From positions 1 through 51,168 of the IMG/VR virus record IMGVR_UViG_3300023099_000120: a stretch of DNA of 51,168 bases. One strand, given 5' to 3'. A model generated the notes under the pieces. That model ran no database searches. It saw only the letters and a program-made list of their open reading frames with translations, and was not told the DNA's origin. The first letter of the stretch is position 1. Every line of letters begins with the position of its first letter. The position numbers and the translations under genes were made by a program. Positions 15,589-22,534 of the stretch are shown piece after piece. Source of the stretch: a virus.

Positions 15589-16089
15589 ATGAAAGCACTT
15601 TCAGTAAAGAATCCTTGGGGGTACTTGATTGTACTCGGAATCAAAGACATTGAAAATAGATCCTGGCGTACTAATTTCAGAGGAACATGCTATATTCATG
15701 TATCTGGACAGATTTACCCATTCTTCAAAGGAAATAATTTGGCTTTTCCAGCAGATCAATGGGCGGATATAAACAAAGTAATTGATCTTAAAATTCCAGG
15801 TGAAAAAGAAAAGTTTTTTATAACCTCAGCAATTATTGGCCAAGTTGAAATAATCGACTGCGTTCAGAATCATCCGTCAATTTGGGCAGAAAAAGCAGCT
15901 CCCGAAGAAAACCCAATTTGGAACTGGGTTCTTGCAAATCCGGTCCTTTATGATAAACCAATTTTAAACGTAAAAGGTAAACTTGGGTTTTGGAATATTG
16001 AACTCGATGTTTGTAATTATTGTCTTCAGTGGTGTAAAAAGCTAGTAGATGGTTTTGGATGTAAGGAGTGTTCTGAAAAATATAGATAA
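15589..16089 (+). CDS. ASCH-domain protein
   Basis: A 166-residue protein. The first 60 residues give the typical ASCH (PUA-like) opening: ALSVKNPWGYLIVLGIKDIE followed by NRSWRTNFRG, with the conserved KxPW and IENRxW elements. ASCH domains bind RNA or modified nucleobases; some cut nucleosides. The C-terminal 25 residues add four cysteines (CNYCLQWC and GCKEC), a probable zinc knuckle. It is followed by a remnant that looks like a PAPS-reductase-type gene; such pairs occur in phages. The exact substrate is unknown. Confidence 0.75.
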   Translation: MKALSVKNPWGYLIVLGIKDIENRSWRTNFRGTCYIHVSGQIYPFFKGNNLAFPADQWADINKVIDLKIPGEKEKFFITSAIIGQVEIIDCVQNHPSIWAEKAAPEENPIWNWVLANPVLYDKPILNVKGKLGFWNIELDVCNYCLQWCKKLVDGFGCKECSEKYR

Positions 16090-16095
16090 TAAAGT

Positions 16096-16194
16096 ATGAA
16101 AAAAGATATAATATGTTGGTGGAGTGGCGGTGTGAATGATTTAGATGATCGTAACCCGACAGAAAAACAGATTAATTTTGATATCGCTTCTTAA
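16096..16194 (+). pseudogene. Remnant of a PAPS-reductase-like (PP-loop) gene
   Basis: A 32-codon ORF. The first 13 residues, MKKDIICWWSGGV, match the start of phage PAPS-reductase-family proteins, where CWWSGGxTS is the PP-loop ATP-binding motif. After V13 the sequence switches to a polar tail (NDLDDRNPTEKQINFDIAS) that could be the far end of the same gene. I read this as an in-frame internal deletion that joined the two ends. It could still be translated as a short peptide. Terminator follows at 16223. Confidence 0.45.
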
Positions 16195-16222
16195 ATTTTA
16201 ATTAATCAATTGCAGTTAGAAC

Positions 16223-16256
16223 AAAACTCAACAGTATAGTCTGTTGAGTTTTTTTA
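16223..16256. terminator. Bidirectional terminator between convergent genes
   Basis: Long stem AAAACTCAACAG / CTGTTGAGTTTT with loop TATAGT and a T-run on the + side; the - strand reads into TTTTGTTCT. It lies between the ASCH unit (+) and the membrane protein gene (-), serving both. Confidence 0.85.
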
Positions 16257-16260
16257 ATTT

Positions 16261-17079
16261 CTAATTATATTTCGCTAAATAATCGTAAAAATATCTTCCT
16301 TTTTCAGTTATTGTAATTTTATCTTGTACGCTTATAATGATTAGTCCCAGACCTACGAATTTATTTAATTGGTCTGAGTTTGCTTTGCTCTTTGGCGGTC
16401 CAAATGCATTGCTTTCACATAAACCTAAGAAACTCTCTTTATCAAATTTTGTAAGTACAGCATTTATAGCTGATAATTGATCAAGTAAAATAGTTTCTTT
16501 ATCAATTGAATTTGTTTTTTTATATTTCTCGTTTAAAATATCGTACGTCACACGAAGGTCATCTAATTTCTCGTTTAGATCATGTTCTTTAGTAACTAAT
16601 CTATTTATCTCCTTGGCATTCCTGGCGTTTATTTCTTCAATTTCTTTTAATAATGCATCATTTTTACTGGTCAAGTCTTTTATTAGACTTGTTCCCGCTT
16701 TTGCGTCTATCACTTTTTTTTCTGCAATTGCTTCAAGTTCCTTTTGATCATACTTAGCAAGTTTTGCGCTGTTTTTTTTCTCTAGTTTTGATTCAGAATA
16801 ATAGTTAAGTACTTTATCAAAAAGCATATTTACATAAGGCAGACCCATAATATAAAAAAGAGCAATGAGAAGTGGAACTACATAGTTGTACCAATTACAG
16901 TAATTTTCTTCAATCCATTCAATTCGACAGTGCACCGGCCAATCTGCGTAAAATAATATTGCGACTGCTCTCCAATTAAAAAGTAAATATGATAACAAAA
17001 ACGATCCAACGAAAGGGCTTTTGATTCTTTCTCTATAACTGTCATATATGCTTTGAAAAATTTCCTTAATTGTTTCCAT
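16261..17079 (-). CDS. Membrane protein with two TM helices, coiled coil and C-terminal winged-helix-like part
   Basis: A 272-residue protein of unknown function. Two membrane helices are at about 24-45 (GSFLLSYLLFNWRAVAILFY) and 65-85. A Lys/Glu-rich coiled coil covers about 95-195. The last 75 residues (LSAINAVLTKFDKESFLGLC; LGLIIISVQDKITITEKGRY) look like a winged-helix fold. The N-terminal RIKSPFVGSF...NW pattern is one I associate with uncharacterised accessory-island proteins. It has its own consensus promoter and terminator, as expected of a moron gene. A role in phage exclusion is possible but not shown. Confidence 0.65.
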   Translation of the reverse strand: METIKEIFQSIYDSYRERIKSPFVGSFLLSYLLFNWRAVAILFYADWPVHCRIEWIEENYCNWYNYVVPLLIALFYIMGLPYVNMLFDKVLNYYSESKLEKKNSAKLAKYDQKELEAIAEKKVIDAKAGTSLIKDLTSKNDALLKEIEEINARNAKEINRLVTKEHDLNEKLDDLRVTYDILNEKYKKTNSIDKETILLDQLSAINAVLTKFDKESFLGLCESNAFGPPKSKANSDQLNKFVGLGLIIISVQDKITITEKGRYFYDYLAKYN

Positions 17080-17095
17080 TCATTTTTAATTTTGG

Positions 17096-17126
17096 CAAAC
17101 ATAGGATTTTAATTGAAGTTTCCAAA
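17096..17126 (-). promoter_or_regulatory. Consensus Bacteroidota promoter for the 16261-17079 gene
   Basis: On the - strand: TTTG (17126-17123), 19-bp spacer, TATGTTTG (17103-17096). This is an exact fit to the TTTG-N19-TAnnTTTG consensus. The predicted start of the RNA is about 10 bases before the ATG at 17079. Confidence 0.7.
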
Positions 17127-17149
17127 TAACTTAACAATAGTGTGAAGCT

Positions 17150-17174
17150 AAAACAGGTATTTATACCTGTTTTT
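17150..17174 (+). terminator. Hairpin with T-run in a divergent intergenic region
   Basis: Stem AAAACAGGTA / TACCTGTTTT followed by TTTG. The neighbours are divergent, so no + strand gene ends here; it could end a short RNA antisense to the gene on the left or be an inherited border. A TATGTTTG box at 17219-17226 (+) further on may start the transcript of the next gene with a 120-nt leader; the rest of the 17080-17353 gap shows nothing else. Confidence 0.5.
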
Positions 17175-17353
17175 GCAATGGTCAGTTTTACACTTCATAA
17201 TTTAATAAAATAAAACTGTATGTTTGCTAAAATTTGATAGCAGAAGATAATTATGGAAATTTTCTAAAAGCTATAGATTTAACAGCACGCATGGAAGTAA
17301 TGTTTTTAATATATCGGCATTATTATTGCATAAACAATTTAATATAAAGATAA

Positions 17354-18310
17354 ATGATAGAAAAGTACTGGGACCCAATTTATAATTTTTACAAAAAAAA
17401 TGTGCTCTATATCATAGCGTTTTTATCCATAATTATTTTACTTATTGCCTACACATGTTTTGAAAAGGATTTCTGGGCTTTCGATGTTTTAAAAAGTCTT
17501 GGTTTTACATTGATATCTGGAGGTGTATTTGCTGTAATAGTAAAATCAGAACAGTTTTCTAATATATTTCAGAATGAGTTGCGTAATATTATTTATGGGG
17601 ATGAAGACTTAAAAAAAAGGGTCGACTTAGAAGAACTTTGGGACAAAGTAACGAAAGCTCTTTGTAATCAGAAATTCAAACTAATTAGTAAAAAATTGCA
17701 TGATGGTGTAAAAATATGTTATTTGCCAATCAATCATGAGTTTTATTATCGAGATCACAAAGTTGAAATTCATATCGAAATTGATAAGGAAAATCCAGAA
17801 TATGTAATTGTAAACGAACAAACTGAAACAACATTAATTTCAGAAGATACAAAGGAAATATGTTATAAATTTTCAAGTAGTATTCCGTTAATTGCAGGAG
17901 AAGAAGAATTAACTACATATGAAGTTTCAAATTTTACAGTCGACAAAGAGAAAAAAGTATTATCTGCTGATGAATTAGTAATAGTTAAAAAGGATAATTA
18001 TTTAAACGCGTACTGTCATTATAAAGTCAGTGGAAAAAAGAAATATAAAATAATACGAGTGGAAAAAAAACGATATAATCTTAAGGCAAATCCGTATAGA
18101 CAGCATAATGCAATTTGGTTATATCAAAACTTTTCATTAGATTTAATATATTCAAAAGAATTAAAAATTGATTTTATTGAAATGGGGGTCGTAAATAAAT
18201 TCGAAACTAATTTAAAAGATCACTTAGGGACACATAATAGATTAAATGCTCATTACGAGGGGCTTATATTTACGAAACAGGGGTTTATTTTGTTGTTAAA
18301 CAAACTTTAA
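17354..18310 (+). CDS. Two-TM membrane protein with large beta-rich cytoplasmic domain
   Basis: A 318-residue protein of unknown function. Membrane helices lie at about 17-35 (VLYIIAFLSIIILLIAYTC) and 44-63 (LKSLGFTLISGGVFAVIVK). The juxtamembrane part has FQNELRNIIYGDEDLKKRVD and LEELWDKVTKAL. From about residue 100 the protein is mostly beta strands with many charged and aromatic residues. This build, two helices plus a soluble beta-rich domain, recalls membrane effectors of immune systems, but it is longer than 2TM-beta (Cap15) proteins and no nucleotide-cyclase gene is near. It stands alone between terminators, so it is a moron candidate. Confidence 0.6.
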   Translation: MIEKYWDPIYNFYKKNVLYIIAFLSIIILLIAYTCFEKDFWAFDVLKSLGFTLISGGVFAVIVKSEQFSNIFQNELRNIIYGDEDLKKRVDLEELWDKVTKALCNQKFKLISKKLHDGVKICYLPINHEFYYRDHKVEIHIEIDKENPEYVIVNEQTETTLISEDTKEICYKFSSSIPLIAGEEELTTYEVSNFTVDKEKKVLSADELVIVKKDNYLNAYCHYKVSGKKKYKIIRVEKKRYNLKANPYRQHNAIWLYQNFSLDLIYSKELKIDFIEMGVVNKFETNLKDHLGTHNRLNAHYEGLIFTKQGFILLLNKL

Positions 18311-18476
18311 AAAAATTAAAATAATCATTGGATATTTAAATAAAAGAATATCTTTGGAAAGAAATTGTAATGCACTAAATCAATTTAAAATCAAATATTA
18401 TGGAAAAAATGGCGAAACAAGATGTAGTTCATGGTTAACCGATGAATACAACTAAAATTACAATTATCACTACTAT

Positions 18477-18501
18477 AGCCACTCAATTGAGTGGCTTTTT
18501 T
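18477..18501 (+). terminator. Terminator after the two-TM protein gene
   Basis: Palindrome AGCCACTCAA / TTGAGTGGCT followed by TTTTTT. The 18311-18548 gap otherwise has only a 12-codon ORF at 18400 (MEKMAKQDVVHG) that I do not consider a gene. Confidence 0.8.
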
Positions 18502-18548
18502 ATTTGCTCTATAGTAATGTTTCAGTAGATATTTATATTTAATAAAGC

Positions 18549-19229
18549 TTACTTTAATTCTTTTTGTAAGTTAGTGAGTATTTTTCCAAACGAATTATTG
18601 AAATTATCAAATTGATTCTGTGGAAACTCAGGAAAATCACCACTCCTTTTCTTCATATGCTCTACTACAAGATCAAAATATATAATAACTTCATTTAGAT
18701 CAATTACGAGCTGCTTAAATTCTTTAGCTGTGAAATCATATATAAATAAGTGTCCAAAACGATGATTAAATGTTAATAGAAAAACATGAAGATGTTTAAA
18801 TATCCTAGCTTTTTCTGCTAGTGCTTTTACTTTAGGGCCAAATTGTAGTTCAGGATAATGTAGGATCTCAATAAGTCCGGAAATATCATCATATAAATCA
18901 AAGAATATTTGATTTAGTGTAGGCAAATGGTCTGTTAACTTCTCATAGCTATCTATTCTCTTTAAAAGTAAAGTTACATTTTTATTTTCTTCACTTGACT
19001 GCTTGCTAACTGTATTGGTTAGAATGGCAAGAATTATTAAACTACTTAGTGAGACAAGTGTATTAATTGTTCCGCCAATGTAGTCACCAAATGTGCCCCA
19101 CACTGCTGAGTCATCAGATATTGGATGATCCCAAAAAGTTACAATATAAAATGCACCTGCAACTACTATAAATGATAAAGAAATAAGTGAGATTGTTACT
19201 AGTATATTTTTCTTAAAATAGTCAATCAT
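18549..19229 (-). CDS. putAbiC-like membrane protein
   Basis: A 226-residue protein from the ATG at 19229; an upstream ATG at 19262 would add 11 residues but lies almost at the predicted RNA start. Membrane helices at about 9-31 and 51-72 flank the loop WGTFGDYIGGTINTLVS, which resembles the GxFGDxxGGxxNP signature of the putative phage abortive infection (putAbiC) family; here NP is NT. The cytoplasmic part from residue 75 is helical (LLLKRIDSYEKLTDHLPTLN and on). A TAATTTTG box (19279-19272, - strand) lies upstream. Defence role is inferred from the family name and the moron-like setting. Confidence 0.6.
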   Translation of the reverse strand: MIDYFKKNILVTISLISLSFIVVAGAFYIVTFWDHPISDDSAVWGTFGDYIGGTINTLVSLSSLIILAILTNTVSKQSSEENKNVTLLLKRIDSYEKLTDHLPTLNQIFFDLYDDISGLIEILHYPELQFGPKVKALAEKARIFKHLHVFLLTFNHRFGHLFIYDFTAKEFKQLVIDLNEVIIYFDLVVEHMKKRSGDFPEFPQNQFDNFNNSFGKILTNLQKELK

Positions 19230-19291
19230 AGGTTCTGGTTTATAGTTGTTGCAAACATACATTTTTTACATCAAAATTAATTTGTATTTTT

Positions 19292-19642
19292 ATGGAAAGA
19301 AATAGCGATATGGCAAATCACACACTCATATTATCAACAGCAAAAGTGGCAATTCCGGAAAGAGTTACAATCGACTTTATCACAAGTTTGATTAATCGCG
19401 GATTAACGGGGATAGAATATTTTGGACCAGAGATCGATAACCAAGAAGATTTTATTGAACCAGATATGAAACTAGCCAGTGAAGAGATCTCGTATTTCGA
19501 ATTCTTTTTTGATACTGAAGAACCAATCGAATATGATCTACTTTCAGAAAGTGACGTTGACGGTTTTGTCCTGGAAGTAATAAAAAAATCCGCTAACATT
19601 GATCTGCGAGCGGATGAAAAGGACATAACTATTCATCTATAA
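19292..19642 (+). CDS. Acidic hypothetical protein
   Basis: A 116-residue protein (110 if it starts at ATG 19310, where MANHTLILST would be the N-terminus). Beta-alpha pattern: a strand TLILSTAKV, a helix RVTIDFITSLINRG, strand TGIEYFG, then a very acidic second half (EEPIEYDLLSESDVDGFVLE). Not recognised. It pairs with the next + gene, 7 bases after its stop. Confidence 0.5.
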   Translation: MERNSDMANHTLILSTAKVAIPERVTIDFITSLINRGLTGIEYFGPEIDNQEDFIEPDMKLASEEISYFEFFFDTEEPIEYDLLSESDVDGFVLEVIKKSANIDLRADEKDITIHL

Positions 19643-19649
19643 TTGAAAT

Positions 19650-19940
19650 ATGATCTACGAAAGAATTAAAGAAGAATTTATTAAAGAAATTGAAGAGCTC
19701 ATTCAAATAAAGAGAAAAGCTTTTGAAGGCTTAACAGGTGTAGAACTAGCTACTGCAAAATATCACTACTTGGAAGACTTTGATGATTATGTAAATGAAC
19801 TCAATATAAGAATTAATAAAAAGCTAGATGATCATAAAATTGATTTTGAAAGTCAAGAACAAGCTGATGATTTTCAAGTAGCATTTAAGCCCACTTTTGA
19901 TATGCTATATGAAGCATATACTGCTGGCTTAACAGTTTAA
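19650..19940 (+). CDS. Helical acidic hypothetical protein
   Basis: A 96-residue protein made of long charged helices (YERIKEEFIKEIEELIQIKR; KYHYLEDFDDYVNELNIRIN). No domain recognised. Its stop codon overlaps the stop of the convergent gene at 19937 by 4 bases, so no terminator separates them. Confidence 0.5.
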   Translation: MIYERIKEEFIKEIEELIQIKRKAFEGLTGVELATAKYHYLEDFDDYVNELNIRINKKLDDHKIDFESQEQADDFQVAFKPTFDMLYEAYTAGLTV

Positions 19941-20437
19941 ATTTCTTCAAACTCATCGTATTCAAATTCATCCTCGCTAGGGTAATCAGGAATAAACACA
20001 AGTGGAATATCTAAATCGATTTGTGTAATAATTATCGCTTCTTCATATTTGGTAATTATCGGTTCCAGTAATGGTTTCAACTCAAAATGCTTGTCTTCAG
20101 ATTTTATAATCTGAGTTTCATTGTCGAGCCATTTTCCCTCTTTATTTTTAGCTTTCTGTACAACTTTTAAAATTTTGTTGTAAAGAATTTCAAGACACTT
20201 ATTGACGTGGTAATCCAAAACCTCAAATCCTTCTTCAAACAACTGAGTTGGATAACTGTAATTCGTCAATTCCATTCTGCTGTGTAGAAGCTGAGTGAAA
20301 TATTTTATATACAGTTGATTATCTATGTGTGCGTAATAATCTGTAGGATCATCGGATACTGGTCTTTTCATCTTTTCAGCTATCTTATCAAATACTTCTT
20401 GCTGCTTTGGGGTAAATGAGGATTTCTTTTCTTCCAT
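19937..20437 (-). CDS. Hypothetical helical protein downstream of the SRAP gene
   Basis: A 166-residue protein taken from the ATG at 20437; the frame has an earlier ATG at 20461 inside the SRAP gene. It opens with a KQQEVFDKIAEKMKRP helix and later has long helices (EVLDYHVNKCLEILYNKILK) and a strongly acidic end (YPSEDEFEYDEFEEI). Unknown function. It is the last gene of a - strand unit that starts at 21744. Confidence 0.55.
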   Translation of the reverse strand: MEEKKSSFTPKQQEVFDKIAEKMKRPVSDDPTDYYAHIDNQLYIKYFTQLLHSRMELTNYSYPTQLFEEGFEVLDYHVNKCLEILYNKILKVVQKAKNKEGKWLDNETQIIKSEDKHFELKPLLEPIITKYEEAIIITQIDLDIPLVFIPDYPSEDEFEYDEFEEI

Positions 20438-20447
20438 GTTTATAATT

Positions 20448-21080
20448 TTATGCAGCTTCAAAAGCCACTAATTTAGCTTCATAAGGAAATGCAAATCTAG
20501 ATACATCATTTGTAGGGTCAAGCCAAGCTTGCTCATCCTCTTTTCGAAGCATTACAGGCATCCTTTCTCTATTATTGTGAATGTATTTCATTAATTCGTT
20601 TGCTTCTGTCGTAACCATTGTATACGTCTTTAAACTTTCACCAGTTGACGGATTTAGCCAAGTATCATATAATCCTGCAAAACAGAAAATTTCATCGTTT
20701 TGAGAAAATATTTGATACTTTTCTTTCTTCTTCCCTTTGGGATCTAACCAACGCCATTCGTAATAGCCAGTCGCTATTATCAAACATCTATTTGACTTAA
20801 TGTTTCTATAAGAAGGTTTTGAATCAAGATCTTCTATTCTTGCATTTAGTTTGCCAGTTCTGAATTCTAACTGTTCAATACCTGCCCATGAAGGCATCAA
20901 GCCCCATGTAAAATCAGTTTGGACTTGATCGGGATCCGTATTTGTAATAATAGGAATGTTAGGATGATCAAATCCATTCACAAAAACACCTTCATAATAT
21001 TGGCCAGTATTGTTCACAGAAATATTAAAGCGGATCTTTACATCTCGGCGACTTCCTTTTTGATCTACATAGTAGCACAT
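20448..21080 (-). CDS. SRAP/HMCES-family protein (SOS response-associated, YedK-like)
   Basis: A 210-residue SRAP-domain protein. These proteins shield abasic sites in single-stranded DNA by a covalent bond to Cys2. The key residues are in place: C2 after the initiator Met, N79 in LNARIED, E108 in GYYEWRW and H168 in IHNNRERMPVML, with the WGLMPSWA motif at 59-66. Length is that of YedK (222). For a phage, it could protect replication forks from damage or from host glycosylases acting on modified bases. Neighbouring genes are unknown proteins. Confidence 0.9.
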   Translation of the reverse strand: MCYYVDQKGSRRDVKIRFNISVNNTGQYYEGVFVNGFDHPNIPIITNTDPDQVQTDFTWGLMPSWAGIEQLEFRTGKLNARIEDLDSKPSYRNIKSNRCLIIATGYYEWRWLDPKGKKKEKYQIFSQNDEIFCFAGLYDTWLNPSTGESLKTYTMVTTEANELMKYIHNNRERMPVMLRKEDEQAWLDPTNDVSRFAFPYEAKLVAFEAA

Positions 21081-21104
21081 AAGCTTTATATTAGTAATAT
21101 AAAG

Positions 21105-21434
21105 TTAATCTTTTTTCACAATTATGTTATAACGCTCACAGTAGCTTTTTTCTGCTTCTTTCGGTTCTGGTGTCATTCCAAGTATATTTTTGTAATACTC
21201 ATTTATAGCATCGGTTTCTAATAGTACTTTATCAGCTCTAATCACAACTTTTAAACCAATGTTTTGTAACCATATAGCTAAGTCTCTATGAAGTTGTGGC
21301 TCGCGTAACATCCAAAAATCCCATTCGTTCTTATCAAATAATAGCTTGATTGCTTGGTATCCTTTTGTTGTATTATCAAATCCGGCTATCTTAATTATGT
21401 GCTCTGCTACGGCTTTTTTTTCTTCGCTATTCAT
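21105..21434 (-). CDS. Hypothetical protein, paralogue of the next gene upstream
   Basis: A 109-residue protein. Its N-terminus EEKKAVAEHIIKIAGF...KGYQAIKLLF and the later YYKNILGMTPE match the same places in the gene at 21427-21744, so the two arose by tandem duplication. Helical with a beta hairpin near LKVVIRADKVLLE. Function not known. The two genes overlap by 8 bases. Confidence 0.55.
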   Translation of the reverse strand: MNSEEKKAVAEHIIKIAGFDNTTKGYQAIKLLFDKNEWDFWMLREPQLHRDLAIWLQNIGLKVVIRADKVLLETDAINEYYKNILGMTPEPKEAEKSYCERYNIIVKKD

Positions 21435-21744
21435 CTTTTTTGATTTGAATATTTAAATTAAAGTCACTTGATATGGGTTGCAAGCCCATTACATTCTCGT
21501 AATATTTTACTATTATATCAGGAGTGATCATGATTCGGTCAAATCGCATTCCGCATTCGAAACGCAGAAACCAAAGTTCTTTTCTTAGTGAAACTAGATC
21601 GTCATAATTTACGTCGGTAAATAGTAGTTCGCCATCTTTAAATAGGCGCTGAATTAATTTATATTGCGGAGTTGCTGAGTGAAATCCGCACGCTTTGAGA
21701 AGGTGTACTTCAACTGCATTCTTTTCATCTGTTTTCATCGTCAT
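21427..21744 (-). CDS. Hypothetical protein, first gene of the SRAP unit
   Basis: A 105-residue protein, paralogue of the 21105-21434 product (DEKNAVEVHLLKACGF...PQYKLIQRLF; YYENVMGLQPI). Start at 21744, or two codons later at a second ATG. Upstream on the - strand is TAATTTTG within 40 bases, a possible promoter -7 box for the whole 21744-19937 unit. Function not known. Confidence 0.55.
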   Translation of the reverse strand: MTMKTDEKNAVEVHLLKACGFHSATPQYKLIQRLFKDGELLFTDVNYDDLVSLRKELWFLRFECGMRFDRIMITPDIIVKYYENVMGLQPISSDFNLNIQIKKDE

Positions 21745-21887
21745 TATTTTAGAAACGCAAAATTAATACAGATTATAACATAGTCGTTTGTATAGAGTGT
21801 TCTAAATTGGAACAATTGTTGAGAAGCGAGTAAAGATTGTTAATAAAAACAACGTTATAAAAAGTTAGCGTAAGATCTTTTTTGACG

Positions 21888-21895
21888 TATATTTG
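21888..21895 (+). promoter_or_regulatory. Possible -7 promoter box TATATTTG
   Basis: Exact fit to TAnnTTTG on the + strand, with no convincing -33 TTTG. An RNA from here to the terminator at 22250 would be about 350 nt, with only a 14-codon ORF (ATG at 21939 region) and antisense to the small gene at 22001. Such boxes occur by chance in AT-rich DNA. Confidence 0.25.
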
Positions 21896-21940
21896 TAAAA
21901 AAGTTTGTTATAATGCATTTGAAATACATTATAATGTAAA

Positions 21941-21980
21941 TGAAAAACCACCATACCAATTTAATTGATACAGTGGTTTA
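21941..21980 (-). terminator. Terminator for the small - strand gene
   Basis: Long imperfect hairpin with outer arms AAACCAC / GTGGTTT and inner CAATT/AATTG pairing, followed on the - strand by TTTTT. It lies 20 bases after the stop of the 59-residue ORF. Confidence 0.65.
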
Positions 21981-22000
21981 CTAAATTCATTCATACGTTC

Positions 22001-22180
22001 TTACTTCTTTCTACGTTTTGATTCTCTTAGGAGCTTCCTTAATTCTTTTAAGGTTTTCCTAAACTGTTTCAAAGATTTAGAAGTTTTAAAAAATAATTCA
22101 GAAATTGAACTCAATTTCGGTCTAACACTACATACTGTAAGTAACAATAAATAATGCTCATGCATGTCGACTAACATCAT
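22001..22180 (-). CDS. 59-residue basic peptide
   Basis: ATG ATG at 22180, TAA at 22003-22001. A hydrophobic stretch (HEHYLLLLTVCSV) is followed by a strongly basic amphipathic helix (KSLKQFRKTLKELRKLLRES, then KRRKK). The look is that of a membrane-active or nucleic-acid-binding peptide. It is the only sizeable ORF in the 790-bp gap 21745-22534 and has a terminator just after it. No promoter was found between it and the hairpin at 22220. Translation is uncertain. Confidence 0.4.
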   Translation of the reverse strand: MMLVDMHEHYLLLLTVCSVRPKLSSISELFFKTSKSLKQFRKTLKELRKLLRESKRRKK

Positions 22181-22219
22181 AGCTTTATTCTTTTAAGGTT
22201 AATTTAATTTGACCATCCA

Positions 22220-22250
22220 AAAACGAAGTTTCCGAGGCTTCGTTTTTTTT
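22220..22250. terminator. Bidirectional terminator
   Basis: Stem AAAACGAAG / CTTCGTTTT with a 9-nt loop and eight T on the + side; the - strand also reads into TTTTT. It closes the gene-poor block from the right. Confidence 0.75.
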
Positions 22251-22534
22251 ATGTCTTCTTGTGACTACAAAGATTGTCATTTATCGCTAAACATGAAAGC
22301 CAAACTTATGCACAATTCGACGTAGTTTTTAACAAAGGAGAAAAAATGAGATATTTTTCGGGCAATAACTAAGTTGTTGATATTGTGGTTTTTACAGTTT
22401 TAATATGTAGCTGTATTCCCGTAAAATATAGGCTTTTTATCATAAAAAGCAAGAAATTTTTAATTGTTTTTAAAGATTTATTTTTGAGTTAAAACTTTAT
22501 TTTTTGAGTTAAAAAACTGTTTGTGTAGCCGTAC
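22251..22534. other. Intergenic stretch without a gene
   Basis: About 280 bp next to the host-gene remnant. The longest reading of note is 8 codons after a rare AAAGGAG at 22337-22343. Two 18-bp direct repeats (TTTATTTTTGAGTTAAAA at 22477 and a version with one extra T at 22496) lie just beyond the remnant's 3' end. Nothing else is seen; this may be flanking DNA carried in with the remnant. Confidence 0.4.

Noticed and set aside
18400-18438. 12-codon ORF (MEKMAKQDVVHG) before a terminator
   Set aside because: Too short and without coupling or a promoter to count as a gene; possible remnant only.
16261-19262. CBASS-type immune system
   Set aside because: No nucleotide cyclase, Cap2/Cap3 or similar gene nearby; only membrane proteins with no proven signal source.
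20919-21221. 100-codon hydrophobic + strand ORF
   Set aside because: Covers the start of the SRAP gene and its neighbour in antisense; hydrophobicity is from AT-rich complement.
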